Source of the DNA: Campylobacterota bacterium
Lineage (GTDB): Bacteria > Campylobacterota > Campylobacteria > Campylobacterales > Sulfurovaceae
Assembly: GCA_003252535.1 (NCBI GenBank)
Contig: QKDN01000048.1
Coordinates: 62,001-126,000 of the forward strand
Direction: 5' to 3'
Length of the DNA: 64,000 nt
The notes under the pieces were generated by a model, which did not search any database, had not been told where the DNA came from, and worked only from the letters and a program-made list of their open reading frames with translations. Below are positions 50,525-59,080 of the stretch, piece after piece (the stretch's first letter is position 1; each line of letters starts with the position of its first letter). Position numbers and translations under genes: made by a program.

Positions 50525-51019
50525 GTGAGCTTGCAAAGGGCTTTTTTGACATTTTTCGGAGCAGGGCTCAGCCCCAAAGCTCCCGGTACCGCCGGTACCC
50601 TGGCGGCGATGCCGGTGGGTCTGGCAGTGCTCTACTATATGGGGATAGAAAGCCTCTTTATGCTGACCCTGGCCGTCTCGATCATCGGTATATTCGAGAT
50701 CAACAAATACGAGAGGGCTACGGGAGAGCACGACCAAAGCGAGATCGTCATCGACGAAGCGGCGGGAGTATGGATCACGATGATGGTAGCCTACCCCACG
50801 GTGAATCAATCGGGGATAGAGTATGCCCAGATCATCGGTATCGTGCTGAGCTTTGCTACATTCAGGCTTTTCGATATCTGGAAACCTTCGACGATCGGCT
50901 GGATCGACCGCAAGGCCAAAGGGGGACTCGGGGTCATGGGCGACGATATCGTCGCGGGTTTCGCCGGAGGGTTCCTGACCATTGTCATCCTCAAAGCTCT
51001 CGAGCGGTTCCCGGGATAA
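50525..51019 (+). CDS. pgpA: Phosphatidylglycerophosphatase A
   Basis: Dephosphorylates phosphatidylglycerol phosphate at the inner membrane. The 164-residue protein has the PgpA motifs FFGAGLSPKAPGTAGTLAAM, VIDEAAGVWITM and GWIDRKAKGGLGVMGDDIVA and about four helices. The GTG at 50525 is chosen because AAGGAG lies five bases upstream; a second GTG two codons earlier would overlap that site. It follows the Sat-like gene by nine bases and precedes a lipid-kinase-like gene by three, suggesting a small lipid operon. Confidence 0.9.
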   Translation: MSLQRAFLTFFGAGLSPKAPGTAGTLAAMPVGLAVLYYMGIESLFMLTLAVSIIGIFEINKYERATGEHDQSEIVIDEAAGVWITMMVAYPTVNQSGIEYAQIIGIVLSFATFRLFDIWKPSTIGWIDRKAKGGLGVMGDDIVAGFAGGFLTIVILKALERFPG

Positions 51020-51022
51020 ACG

Positions 51023-51706
51023 ATGGGGATAAAGAAACTAGCATCGATCGGCAGGGCTATAGAGTATCCCGGCCTGGATATAGTGAATCTCGGATTCTCT
51101 GAGATACAGCAGCTGGGTAAGTATGATGCGGTGATCATCTCCGGCGGCGACGGTCTGATACGCCGTGTCGTGCGCGCGCTCAATACGGTGGAGAAGAAGC
51201 CGCTTCTGATCCTCAATCCCACCGGATCGTTCAATGTCGTCGCCAAAGCCCACCGTACGCCGCGCATCGAACGAGTACTTGAGAAGATCGCAGCCGACAT
51301 GGAACTCAGAGAAAAAGAGATCCCCTACTACAGACTGGGGAACGATATCTTCGTCTTCTCAGCTGGCAATATGGGTGACCTGCACCATATATTCCTCTCA
51401 GAAAGCCTGCGTTTCGGATGGCTGCGGCAGGGTTCACTGAAGTATTTCCTCGCTGTTCTCTTCCTGCTGCCGATGCACCTCTTCCTGACCCCTTTCATGC
51501 TGCTCAGCGACAAACGTTTCTTCATCTTTACCCCTTTCGGTTTTCCGTCGAAGTTCGGTACGTTCTTCGGCAGGATCGACAGCAGGGTGGTGTTCGATCT
51601 TCAGAACAGTTACAATATCCTCGAGCTTGACGGCGATATCGTCGTGATAGAAGAGAGTGTGATAGAGATAGAGCCCAAAGGGAAGGTGACGATAGTCGTC
51701 GGATAA
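51023..51706 (+). CDS. Diacylglycerol kinase-like protein, short and divergent
   Basis: A 227-residue protein related to the lipid-kinase catalytic domain (DAGK/YegS/sphingosine kinase). AVIISGGDGLIRRVVRALN corresponds to the nucleotide loop G-G-D-G-T and LLILNPTGSFNVVAKAHR to the P-x-G-T-x-N-D-x-A loop; both lack the usual Thr and Asp. The protein is shorter than a normal kinase (about 300) and has a hydrophobic segment around residues 140-165. It follows pgpA directly. It may be a degenerate or specialised lipid kinase or a binding protein. Confidence 0.65.
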   Translation: MGIKKLASIGRAIEYPGLDIVNLGFSEIQQLGKYDAVIISGGDGLIRRVVRALNTVEKKPLLILNPTGSFNVVAKAHRTPRIERVLEKIAADMELREKEIPYYRLGNDIFVFSAGNMGDLHHIFLSESLRFGWLRQGSLKYFLAVLFLLPMHLFLTPFMLLSDKRFFIFTPFGFPSKFGTFFGRIDSRVVFDLQNSYNILELDGDIVVIEESVIEIEPKGKVTIVVG

Positions 51707-51777
51707 TCGGACAAGTTTTATTTTTCTTGAAGATTGATTAGTATATTATCTACTTAAATTAAAATCCGGAGAAAAAT

Positions 51778-52917
51778 ATGGACAAGTTTACCGAAACGAC
51801 GACCACGAGCTACGGTGCCAATATCGGCAACTCCATCAAGGGAATGGGGATAGGGGCCTTTCTGATCATCTCCTCGATCTCTTTGCTATGGTGGAACGAG
51901 GGTAATACAGTAGCCCAGGCAAGCGCCTTGAGCGAAATGGAGGCCAATACGATCACGCTCAGCGGTACGAACTACGATGCAGCAAGCGAAGGGAAGCCAG
52001 TCCTCATCCAAGGGGATATCAAGCCCAACAAACAGCTCAGTGATCCACTGTTCGGAGTTATTTCTGACGGACTGCTGCTCAAGAGAGATGCACAGATGTA
52101 CCAGTGGAATGAAGAGGAGCATACCCAAACCGACAATACAGGCGGTTCGACGACAACGACAACCACCTACAGCTATAACAAAAAGTGGGCTTCCACCCCG
52201 ATAGACTCATCAAGGTTCAAACACCCAGAAGGGCATCAGAACCCGCAGATGACTTACCAGTCACAGAAGTTCGGCACCGATGCAACTCTGGGAGATTATG
52301 CGGTGGGGCAGAATATGCTCAGTTCGCTCGATGCGAAATCACCGATCGATCTCAGCAAACTGCCGCAATATATGAACGGGTTCAAGAACTATAATACCTA
52401 CTATTATTCGGGCTACAATATCAGCTATCCGAAAATCGGGGATATGAAAATAAGCTATTCGTTCGAACCTGTAGGGAAGTTTACAGTAGCGGCGCTCTCG
52501 CAGAATAAAGAGCTCATAGCCTACAGTGCAAGCAACGGCAGAAGCCTCGCGTTCGTCAAAAACGGAACGATGACAGCGGCACAGCTCTTCAAGGCCGAGC
52601 AGGATGCCAATGCGATGATGGCGTGGTTCATTCGGGTGATCGGTCTTGTGATCATGTATATCGGTTTTACGCTGTTGATGGGAGTCCTGCCGACACTTGC
52701 GAGAATCATTCCGTTCCTCGGCTCGCTCATCGGCGGTGTCACGGGTCTGATCGCCGCGGTGCTCACACTGGTCGTCGGGTCGCTTGTGATCGCTATCGCA
52801 TGGTTCGCTTCCCGGCCGATGCTCTCTGTAGCGCTTATCGCAGGGGGGATCGTACTGGCTGTGATCCTTGGCAAAGCAGCCAAAAGAAAAGCTCCTTCAC
52901 TTACAGAAGAGCAGTAG
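51778..52917 (+). CDS. TMEM43 (LUMA) family membrane protein
   Basis: A 379-residue membrane protein. One N-terminal helix (IGAFLIISSISLLWWNEGNT, with the family's W-W-N-E-G-x-x-V), a large extracytoplasmic domain (about 50-280) and three C-terminal helices (WFIRVIGLVIMYIGFTLLMG, LIGGVTGLIAAVLTLVVGSL, SVALIAGGIVLAVILG) give the TMEM43 layout. GGAGAAAA precedes the ATG. Bacterial members are scattered and of unknown function; a membrane stress or lipid-domain role has been suggested for the family. It is not in an obvious operon. Confidence 0.82.
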   Translation: MDKFTETTTTSYGANIGNSIKGMGIGAFLIISSISLLWWNEGNTVAQASALSEMEANTITLSGTNYDAASEGKPVLIQGDIKPNKQLSDPLFGVISDGLLLKRDAQMYQWNEEEHTQTDNTGGSTTTTTTYSYNKKWASTPIDSSRFKHPEGHQNPQMTYQSQKFGTDATLGDYAVGQNMLSSLDAKSPIDLSKLPQYMNGFKNYNTYYYSGYNISYPKIGDMKISYSFEPVGKFTVAALSQNKELIAYSASNGRSLAFVKNGTMTAAQLFKAEQDANAMMAWFIRVIGLVIMYIGFTLLMGVLPTLARIIPFLGSLIGGVTGLIAAVLTLVVGSLVIAIAWFASRPMLSVALIAGGIVLAVILGKAAKRKAPSLTEEQ

Positions 52918-53063
52918 ATCGGGGTGCTTGACCCCGATGCGAACATAATTATCACAAAAACTCAAAAGTACCCAATAAATCGATACTCAAAGCCCATAAA
53001 GAAGGCTATTCTCAGCATATGATTGTTAAAGTTTTGGATATATCATAAAGAGGAACAGGCAAT

Positions 53064-53816
53064 GTGTCATCGTTATCAACCGACCCCTGTTTGTATAATT
53101 TGAACTGTATTTTATTACCCAAAAATGCCACAAGCATCAGTGATCCGACGCAGGTAGCTCATATCAAAGAGGTGCTGAAATCCAATGCAGGAGATAGTCT
53201 GACTATCGGTGAGATCGGCGGCAACATAGGCAAAGCTACTATTGCAAGGATCGATCACCATGAAGTGCTTCTGACTGATGTGACATTCGATCAGAAACCA
53301 CCGGCCAAACTTGATCTGACAGTTGTTCTTGCTCTGCCGAGACCCAAAGTGCTTCGTAGATTGATCATGGATATGACATCTCTGGGGGTGAATAAACTGA
53401 TCATTGTCAATAGCTACCGTACCCAAAAAAGCTATTGGCAAAGTCCGCTACTGGAGCGTATAGATGAATTCGTTTTCGAAGGGTTGCAACAGGCGATAGA
53501 TACAGTGCCGTTAGAGGTTGAGCTCAGAAAGTTTTTCAAGCCGTTTGTCGAAGATGAATTCCCTGCTTTGTTACGAGAACAAGACAGTGCTGTGATCGCC
53601 CATCCCTATGCTGCACGATCCTGGAAATCCTATCTCGATGCTACAAAAAAAGATCATATGCCAAAGGTACTCTGTATCGGAGCCGAAGGGGGTTGGATAG
53701 ACTATGAGGTCGATCTGCTTTGCCGGCAGGGTTGTACACCCGTTAGCCTGGGGCGAAGGATACTACGGACAGAAACCGTGGTAAATGTGCTGCTTGGTGA
53801 TTGGTTGAAGGGATGA
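53064..53816 (+). CDS. rsmE: 16S rRNA (uracil-1498-N3)-methyltransferase
   Basis: Methylates U1498 of 16S rRNA with SAM. SPOUT fold: N-terminal PUA-like beta domain (about 1-75), then VVLALPRPKVLRRLIMDMTS, LGVNKLIIVNSYRTQK, and the knot region VLCIGAEGGWIDYEVDLL followed by SLGRRILRTETVV, diagnostic of RsmE. The 250-residue length is normal. The start is a GTG at 53064, with AGAGGA upstream. Isolated gene; the region after it (53817-54052) shows nothing recognisable. Confidence 0.88.
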   Translation: MSSLSTDPCLYNLNCILLPKNATSISDPTQVAHIKEVLKSNAGDSLTIGEIGGNIGKATIARIDHHEVLLTDVTFDQKPPAKLDLTVVLALPRPKVLRRLIMDMTSLGVNKLIIVNSYRTQKSYWQSPLLERIDEFVFEGLQQAIDTVPLEVELRKFFKPFVEDEFPALLREQDSAVIAHPYAARSWKSYLDATKKDHMPKVLCIGAEGGWIDYEVDLLCRQGCTPVSLGRRILRTETVVNVLLGDWLKG

Positions 53817-54052
53817 CTGGAATCACCATTGCTATGCTCTGCTTTGTCCAACCATTGGATAGGGAGTCGTGGATCGAGAGAGTGATGTAAATATAAACAC
53901 CAATTGAAAGAGAGTATTTTGGATCACCACAGCGGATTGATGGTAGAGAGAGCCTACACCCACAGGCTGATTATACCGAGCAGGCAAGAGAGTTTTTCAA
54001 GTGGTGGTAGGATTTTTTGGAAAGGATAAATTAAATTTCATAATAATATACT
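53817..54052. other. Gap between rsmE and the defence locus
   Basis: About 235 bases with no convincing reading frame. A TATAAT on the minus strand near 53974 faces rsmE but serves no gene. Composition shifts from moderate GC to AT-rich towards the right, marking the edge of the accessory segment. Confidence 0.4.
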
Positions 54053-55822
54053 CTAAAAACATTGTTTAAATAATTTACTTTCACAAGACTCATCAGATAA
54101 TTTAAGACATATCTCTTCATCTGTCAAAGCAAAAGTTTCTTGTAATTGATTGATTTCAGATTCAATTGTTGTGATAATGTATTGAAGATTATACTCCTCA
54201 ACCATATTTCGGATAAACTTAATATAGTTTTCTTTTTTCCTAATATCCAGTGAGTCCAAAACACCATCGTGAAACGCAAATCTATAAAATGATTTATTAT
54301 TGTAATATTCCAAAAGCGAAACATCAAAAGCAGCACATAAGATTTTTTTATAAGTATTTCCACTGGCTAAATCAGATGCTCCCATATCTTCTTTTTTTTG
54401 ATATTCTGCTTCAAATTCAACATTATTTTCTTTATTTGTCCTAACAGATAGAACCGCCGGAGTATTTAAAATCTTAGTCGTAAATTGATTAAACAACTTT
54501 CGTATATGCTTATGGTTTTGCTTACTAATCGCCTGATTAAGCTCACTCACCTTTTGAATTATTTTTGAAGAATAATCATTCAAGTCATCTTGTAATCGAG
54601 CCATTTTGTTTATATTATGAAGTTTATTTTCAAAGATAATAATATCTGCTTCAACTTTGGAAAGTTCCTTCTGATACTTTTTAAACTTATCGTATGAGTC
54701 TTTTTCTGTCAGCTCCATTATCATACCTGACTTTTGTTCTTCAAGGCTTTTTAATATCCCGCTTATCTCTTCGCTTTCTGCTTTCAGAGCCTCTAAGTTT
54801 TCTTGTAAAAACTGGTTTCGTTCAAGAGTTATACTTTTATTGAACTGAATGACTTTTTCAAATTCTGCCAAAAGAACATCAGGGAAAAAGAGTTCAACCT
54901 CTTTGTATATTGCATTGATTTCATCCAAATTAATGCTATCAATTTCTACACTCAATGCCTGTTCAATTTTAGCTATTTCGTATTTTACGGAGTAGTGTTG
55001 GGTATTTGCTATCTTGATTTTATTTTCTATTTCATCAACAAGTATATTCTTCTGCTCATTATCTTGTTGATAGAAGTTAAAAACATCAATCTTGGAAGAT
55101 ATCTCTTCCTGTTCTTCTTTTTTTATATCAATGATACCTCGTATCTTATCTTCGTCATTTTGGGATACTTTGTTTTCACTCTCAAGTATTTGGATTTTAC
55201 TTGCCAAGTCATTATACTGTTCTTCATATTCAAGTTTTTGCCTAATCATCTCTCCATCAAACCCAAGCAAATCAAAGACCATCGGTTTCCAATCTTTATG
55301 TAGCCCTTGAAATTTATTCAATTTAAATACATCAACATAATCTTCCTGATGTCTCATAAAATAGTTAAGTGATTTACGATACTCCCAGTTTGGCAAAATG
55401 TCAAATGCCAAATATTCATTCAGTTTCTTCTTGGCCTTTTCAAGCGGTAGCTCTGAATCATCCCACTCCTGTATATCTGTGATAAAGCCTACCATTTTGG
55501 ATGTATTTACTTTGAACGATATTTTAGTATTGTTTTGAACAGCTCTTTTAATAACTAAAAATTTTCCGTCATTGAGCTCAATCTCCGCAAAAAAAACATA
55601 TTCTGAAAAAGTATCGTTCTTTGTTAAAAAATATCTTTTCTTATTATTAATTCCTTTCAATAATAAAAAATCAATGACCTTAAGTAAAAGAGATTTTCCT
55701 AAGTTGTGCGTGTCCATTTCTAAATCTTCACGATTAGAAATACTCCCGATGATGACATTAAGTCCGCTTGAAAACTCGACATTGTGAAATGGTGCATTTG
55801 AATATACCTTACACAGTTTCAT
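54053..55822 (-). CDS. SMC-like ATPase of an ABC-three-component system (DUF2326)
   Basis: A 589-residue ABC/SMC-type ATPase. The N-terminus has a nucleotide head, LNVIIGSISNREDLEMDTHN followed by LGKSLLLKVIDFLL, a Walker A of the form N-x-G-K-S. The middle (about 195-450) is a long Glu/Lys/Gln-rich coiled coil. The C-terminal head (AFHDGVLDSLDIRKKENYIK) has the aspartate-rich end seen in DUF2326 proteins. Last gene of a three-gene unit, overlapping the small middle gene by 14 bases. Proposed role: sensing DNA or nucleoprotein and licensing the nuclease partner. Strongly AT-rich against the flanks. Confidence 0.85.
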   Translation of the reverse strand: MKLCKVYSNAPFHNVEFSSGLNVIIGSISNREDLEMDTHNLGKSLLLKVIDFLLLKGINNKKRYFLTKNDTFSEYVFFAEIELNDGKFLVIKRAVQNNTKISFKVNTSKMVGFITDIQEWDDSELPLEKAKKKLNEYLAFDILPNWEYRKSLNYFMRHQEDYVDVFKLNKFQGLHKDWKPMVFDLLGFDGEMIRQKLEYEEQYNDLASKIQILESENKVSQNDEDKIRGIIDIKKEEQEEISSKIDVFNFYQQDNEQKNILVDEIENKIKIANTQHYSVKYEIAKIEQALSVEIDSINLDEINAIYKEVELFFPDVLLAEFEKVIQFNKSITLERNQFLQENLEALKAESEEISGILKSLEEQKSGMIMELTEKDSYDKFKKYQKELSKVEADIIIFENKLHNINKMARLQDDLNDYSSKIIQKVSELNQAISKQNHKHIRKLFNQFTTKILNTPAVLSVRTNKENNVEFEAEYQKKEDMGASDLASGNTYKKILCAAFDVSLLEYYNNKSFYRFAFHDGVLDSLDIRKKENYIKFIRNMVEEYNLQYIITTIESEINQLQETFALTDEEICLKLSDESCESKLFKQCF

Positions 55823-56060
55823 AATTAAGCCTTATAGAGTCCAGTTCTTCTATATATTCTATTTTTTGTAATATAAACAAGAAATTTAAACTTTTCAAGA
55901 ATACTTCATTAACATCTTTTCCAATGCTACTGGTTAAAGTATTAAGTAAATCATCGTATCCAATAATTCCATTTTCTTGTAGCACTTTGATAATAACTGC
56001 TGATATATTGACAATTGAATAATGCAAATTTGTATGTTTCGATGGTTTTAATATACTCAT
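55809..56060 (-). CDS. ABC-three-component system middle component
   Basis: An 83-residue protein with a short helix-turn-helix-like core (LHYSIVNISAVIIKVLQENG followed by IIGYDDLLNTL). It sits between the nuclease gene (ATGA overlap) and the ATPase gene (14-base overlap). Small variable proteins at this place are the middle components of ABC-3C systems and probably bridge the other two. The exact class (MC6 or other) was not determined. Confidence 0.75.
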   Translation of the reverse strand: MSILKPSKHTNLHYSIVNISAVIIKVLQENGIIGYDDLLNTLTSSIGKDVNEVFLKSLNFLFILQKIEYIEELDSIRLNYETV

Positions 56061-56980
56061 TCCATAACCCCTATATCACAATGATAATACATATAATGTA
56101 AAAATGTTCTAATCAGTCTTCTATCGTTCTTTAACTCAGAACGATTATTTGTAAATACAAAATCATATAAGTATTCAATAATTTCTTCAAATGTGCTAAA
56201 CTCATCTCTTTTTACAAGAATCTTTGATTGGATATCATCAACCGTATTGTCGTAAAATGTTTGTATATCTTTATTTTTAGGGTCTTTAATAAACATTTCT
56301 ATTTTGCTAAAATCGTTGATTGATTTTTTAAAACGATTATTAAAATATACTTTACTCAATGAGTTCAGTTCATTTTTTTCTTCAATCGGTATTCTATCGT
56401 TATTCCGTATGATTTCTTTTAGCTTTTTCCCATTAAAGTCAATTTCGGCAAACTTTGTAATTAAAACTTTTAAGTCTTCCTCATAAAACTCTAATGGCAA
56501 TAATAATTTACTGAGATTATGTTTTTTTGCAATATGTGGATAATCTTGGAGCCATTTTTGCATTCGCTCTTCTCCAATAACAACATTTTCTACTTCCAAT
56601 TCACCTGTAATGAAATCTTCAATTTTTGGGTCTTGAAGTCCTGTAAGTTTTCTGTTGGTAAAAATCAAATAATAATCAAGCTTATCATTATCCTTCAAAG
56701 CTTTGACCTTTGGCACTTCTTTTTTCAGAATAGCCGCAAATTCACTATCAGAACAACTTGCTTCTACTTTTACAGTATGCTTGGCTTGTATAATCATTTT
56801 CCCGTTCCAAGGTGAAGTTTCGCTGGGAAACCTGTTTGCCGTTCCTGAAAATTTAGCATCTCTTCCACCATCTTGCCCATCAGAAAATATAATTGTTCCA
56901 GTTCCTAATATTTCTTCACATATAGAAACTATTAACGATTCAAATTCTGCGGCACTTAGTTCATTAAGTGGATATCTCAT
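56057..56980 (-). CDS. Mrr-like nuclease effector of an ABC-three-component system
   Basis: A 307-residue protein. The N-terminal 110 residues look like an Mrr-type restriction endonuclease: an early helix with FESLIVSICEEILG, then SDGQDGGRDAKF (Asp41) and MIIQAKH (Gln65-x-Lys67), the D ... Q-x-K catalytic pattern. The C-terminal half (about 180-307) is helical and matches the place and size of the ABC-3C C-terminal domain that contacts the ATPase. First gene of the unit and thus the probable DNA-cutting effector. Its promoter region is AT-rich; no operator recognised. Confidence 0.85.
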   Translation of the reverse strand: MRYPLNELSAAEFESLIVSICEEILGTGTIIFSDGQDGGRDAKFSGTANRFPSETSPWNGKMIIQAKHTVKVEASCSDSEFAAILKKEVPKVKALKDNDKLDYYLIFTNRKLTGLQDPKIEDFITGELEVENVVIGEERMQKWLQDYPHIAKKHNLSKLLLPLEFYEEDLKVLITKFAEIDFNGKKLKEIIRNNDRIPIEEKNELNSLSKVYFNNRFKKSINDFSKIEMFIKDPKNKDIQTFYDNTVDDIQSKILVKRDEFSTFEEIIEYLYDFVFTNNRSELKNDRRLIRTFLHYMYYHCDIGVME

Positions 56981-57192
56981 CTTTTTTCCTCATCTTTTTT
57001 CATACACAAAATGCCAAATACCATTTTTCTTCAAACAGAATGATTTTCTCTCTCACATGAAATAATTTCATTGGTATGCTATTCTGATTTTTTACACTTT
57101 TACCTTAATCTTTTCAAATATCTTAATTTATGACTAATGAACGAATATATTATTGGATCAATTTGTTAATTATCTTGTGCCTAAATAACTCA
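56981..57192. other. Upstream region of the defence operon
   Basis: Very AT-rich, no reading frame of note. Probably holds the promoter of the three-gene defence unit. Confidence 0.4.
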
Positions 57193-57468
57193 CTATGAAG
57201 TAAAAAATGTAAGCGGGGCTCTATTACTCCACCCCTGCTCCTGCCCTTTCCCCCTCGTCAAAGAAACCTCCCTCTCTTTGACGATCTCCTGCTTCTTCTC
57301 TTTCGGCTCAATAAGCCCCTTGACCTTGTCGATGATCCTCTTATAGAAATTGACCACCTTGGTGAGCCTGTTGATCTTGCCGATCAATTCACGCTCTTTA
57401 TTGAGCATCTTTTCTTTGAAGCTCTCCCTCTCGGTGTGTTGGTAGAAATTGACTTTGTTCTTTTCCAT
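57193..57468 (-). CDS. Doubtful small coiled-coil protein in mobile-element debris
   Basis: From the ATG at 57468 the frame encodes a basic, Lys/Glu-rich helix (MLNKERELIGKINRLTKVVN and KVKGLIEPKEKKQEIVKERE) of about 91 residues. It lacks a good ribosome site, and the frame runs further upstream into sequence that looks like an insertion-sequence end. It could be the C-terminal remnant of a mobilisation or relaxase protein. I am not sure it is a working gene. Confidence 0.3.
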   Translation of the reverse strand: MEKNKVNFYQHTERESFKEKMLNKERELIGKINRLTKVVNFYKRIIDKVKGLIEPKEKKQEIVKEREVSLTRGKGQEQGWSNRAPLTFFTS

Positions 57469-57518
57469 GCCATTCTTGGCTTTTGCTTTAAGCTCCCACT
57501 TATGCAATGGAGCAGTAC

Positions 57519-57575
57519 TCACATACGCCGACCCCATTCGGACACCTGACCGATCTTGTTTCGGACATTTTTGTC
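57519..57575. mobile_element. Possible insertion-sequence end (IS21-like)
   Basis: On the minus strand GGTCAGGTGTCCGAATGGGG and the nearby GTCCGAAA resemble the terminal repeats of IS21-family elements. No transposase gene is present, so at most an end fragment remains. Confidence 0.3.
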
Positions 57576-57726
57576 TAAAATGGCTGGGTGTTCGGGTAAA
57601 GATCGGCTTCACAACACCCCCAACCGCCTCCACCATCTACTCATCCATTACCTTGGCGTATGTCCCCGTGACCTTGAGGTCGCTGTGTGGCGGAGGGATC
57701 GTATCGGCAGTAATTTAGCAATGTTC

Positions 57727-57817
57727 GTCATCCTCGCGAACGCGGGGATCTCATATTCTTACTTCGTTTGAGATTCCCGTTTTCACGGGAATGACGGAGC
57801 AGGCATGAAGACGGAAT
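57727..57817. repeat. dRS3-like dispersed repeat, third copy
   Basis: Partner palindrome from 57727, ATTCCC-N8-GGGAAT at 57773-57792, then AAGACGGAATCTA as in the copy ending near 10288. Sequence identity with 10194-10288 is high apart from the loop between the arms. Confidence 0.75.
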
Positions 57818-57842
57818 CTAGGGATGAAAGGAATGTCACTTT

Positions 57843-58106
57843 CTATAACGGAACCTCAGCAAACGGATCTTCTGCGTCATAGTCGCAGTGGGGCTCGATA
57901 TATTCGAATCGTTGTACCTTCTCCCCATCGCTTTCGATAGTCTCGAAGAACTCATCGAAATCTCTTACCCATAGTCCGTATTCGCCATAGAGAGCCCGGT
58001 AGACGACGACTTGTTTTTGGGTATTTGCATCACGGGCGAAATTGATCACTTCATAGAGATTCCCTTTGAAATGGCGATAGAAACCCTTTGGAGGCAGCTC
58101 TTCCAT
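57843..58106 (-). CDS. DUF1653 domain protein
   Basis: An 87-residue protein of the DUF1653 family: PPKGFYRHFKGNLYEVINFA, QVVVYRALYGEYGLWVRDFD and VQRFEYIEP follow the domain's pattern end to end. Function unknown. Its ATG overlaps the stop of the XpaC-like gene by one base (TGATG). Confidence 0.85.
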   Translation of the reverse strand: MEELPPKGFYRHFKGNLYEVINFARDANTQKQVVVYRALYGEYGLWVRDFDEFFETIESDGEKVQRFEYIEPHCDYDAEDPFAEVPL

Positions 58107-58933
58107 CAGTGTTTGATCTGTTCTTTGAGGAGCTCGATACTGACATCGAGATCGAACTGGTTGTTCGCCTTGAGCCGGCTGTACTCTTTGTCGAATCTCA
58201 CTTTGACATCTGCCATCAGACCCAGCAGCCGTTCACGGGTCTCGGGGGTGATCTCCTCTTCGCTGACGGCAAGGTAGGAGTCGGTGACATTGGCGATGGA
58301 GTCGATGTAGACCACGAGAAACTTCCGAGCGCTTCGGATATCCTTGGGGTCTTCGGTGATGGCATTGAGGATCACATCGGCTTTCTCAAGCGCTTCCGTG
58401 ATCCTGGTGTAGAGCTCCCTGTCCCTGATCTTTTTGACATTTTCGTTGATCACCTTGATCTTGGATTGTGCCTCCTGGAGCGTCTCGAGCACCACATCAG
58501 CAGAGATATCGCCGAAATCCTCGAGCTTGTCCTTGCTCGGATCGAAGCCGTAGTAGAGCCAGTAGCCGGTGAATGCGAGCACAGCCATCACCAGTGCGTC
58601 GAGGAGTCCCTTGCCGGCGCATATCCATGCAGTATAGAAGGTCGCCAGAGTCAAAAGATAGGCGGAGAACTGTTTGTATGGGATTTTGGGGGCTTTGGTG
58701 AGCTTGGCACGGTGGTAGTCATGCTCCTGTGCAAATCCTTTCTTGGAGAGTCCCACTGCGACGAAATAGAGCCCGAAAGCGACGAGATCGAGCACAAAGG
58801 CTTTGTAGTTGCCCTGGATCAGGGCGATCACTACCGCAAGAAAGAGCGGAAAGAGGAACAGGTAGAGGAGAAAGCCTTTCTTGAGGGAAACACCCTGTGT
58901 CGTTGCGGGGTTGTACGGTTTTGCGTTTGCCAT
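58106..58933 (-). CDS. XpaC-like membrane protein (5-bromo-4-chloroindolyl phosphate hydrolysis family)
   Basis: A 275-residue protein. Four hydrophobic segments in the N-terminal half (GFLLYLFLFPLFLAVVIALI, AFVLDLVAFGLYFVAVGL, AYLLTLATFYTAWICAG, LVMAVLAFTGYWLYYGF) are followed by a helical cytosolic domain (about 140-275; ISADVVLETLQEAQSKIKVI, DIRSARKFLVVYIDSIANVT) typical of XpaC. The biochemical role of the family is unclear. GGAGGAG precedes the ATG. Downstream of a tiny membrane peptide gene and upstream of the DUF1653 gene, with overlaps. Confidence 0.75.
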   Translation of the reverse strand: MANAKPYNPATTQGVSLKKGFLLYLFLFPLFLAVVIALIQGNYKAFVLDLVAFGLYFVAVGLSKKGFAQEHDYHRAKLTKAPKIPYKQFSAYLLTLATFYTAWICAGKGLLDALVMAVLAFTGYWLYYGFDPSKDKLEDFGDISADVVLETLQEAQSKIKVINENVKKIRDRELYTRITEALEKADVILNAITEDPKDIRSARKFLVVYIDSIANVTDSYLAVSEEEITPETRERLLGLMADVKVRFDKEYSRLKANNQFDLDVSIELLKEQIKH

Positions 58934-58942
58934 CGTCTCCTC

Positions 58943-59035
58943 CTAGAACAGTGAGATCAGTGTAGCAGCAGCGGCTGCCCCGGCGCTCAGAACCAGAAAT
59001 ATAAAACCGAATACCTTGGGGTATATCGAAGACAT
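58943..59035 (-). CDS. 30-residue membrane peptide
   Basis: Too short for usual gene callers. ATG at 59035 follows a near-perfect AAAGGAGAG ribosome site. The product, MSSIYPKVFGFIFLVLSAGA followed by AAAATLISLF, is a single hydrophobic helix. The stop TAG is part of the GGAGGAG site of the XpaC-like gene, so the two are translated from one mRNA. It may be a small membrane regulator or subunit. Confidence 0.6.
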   Translation of the reverse strand: MSSIYPKVFGFIFLVLSAGAAAAATLISLF

Positions 59036-59080
59036 GATCTCTCCTTTTGAATGAACTGTGTCCATTATAGCATAAAAAAG

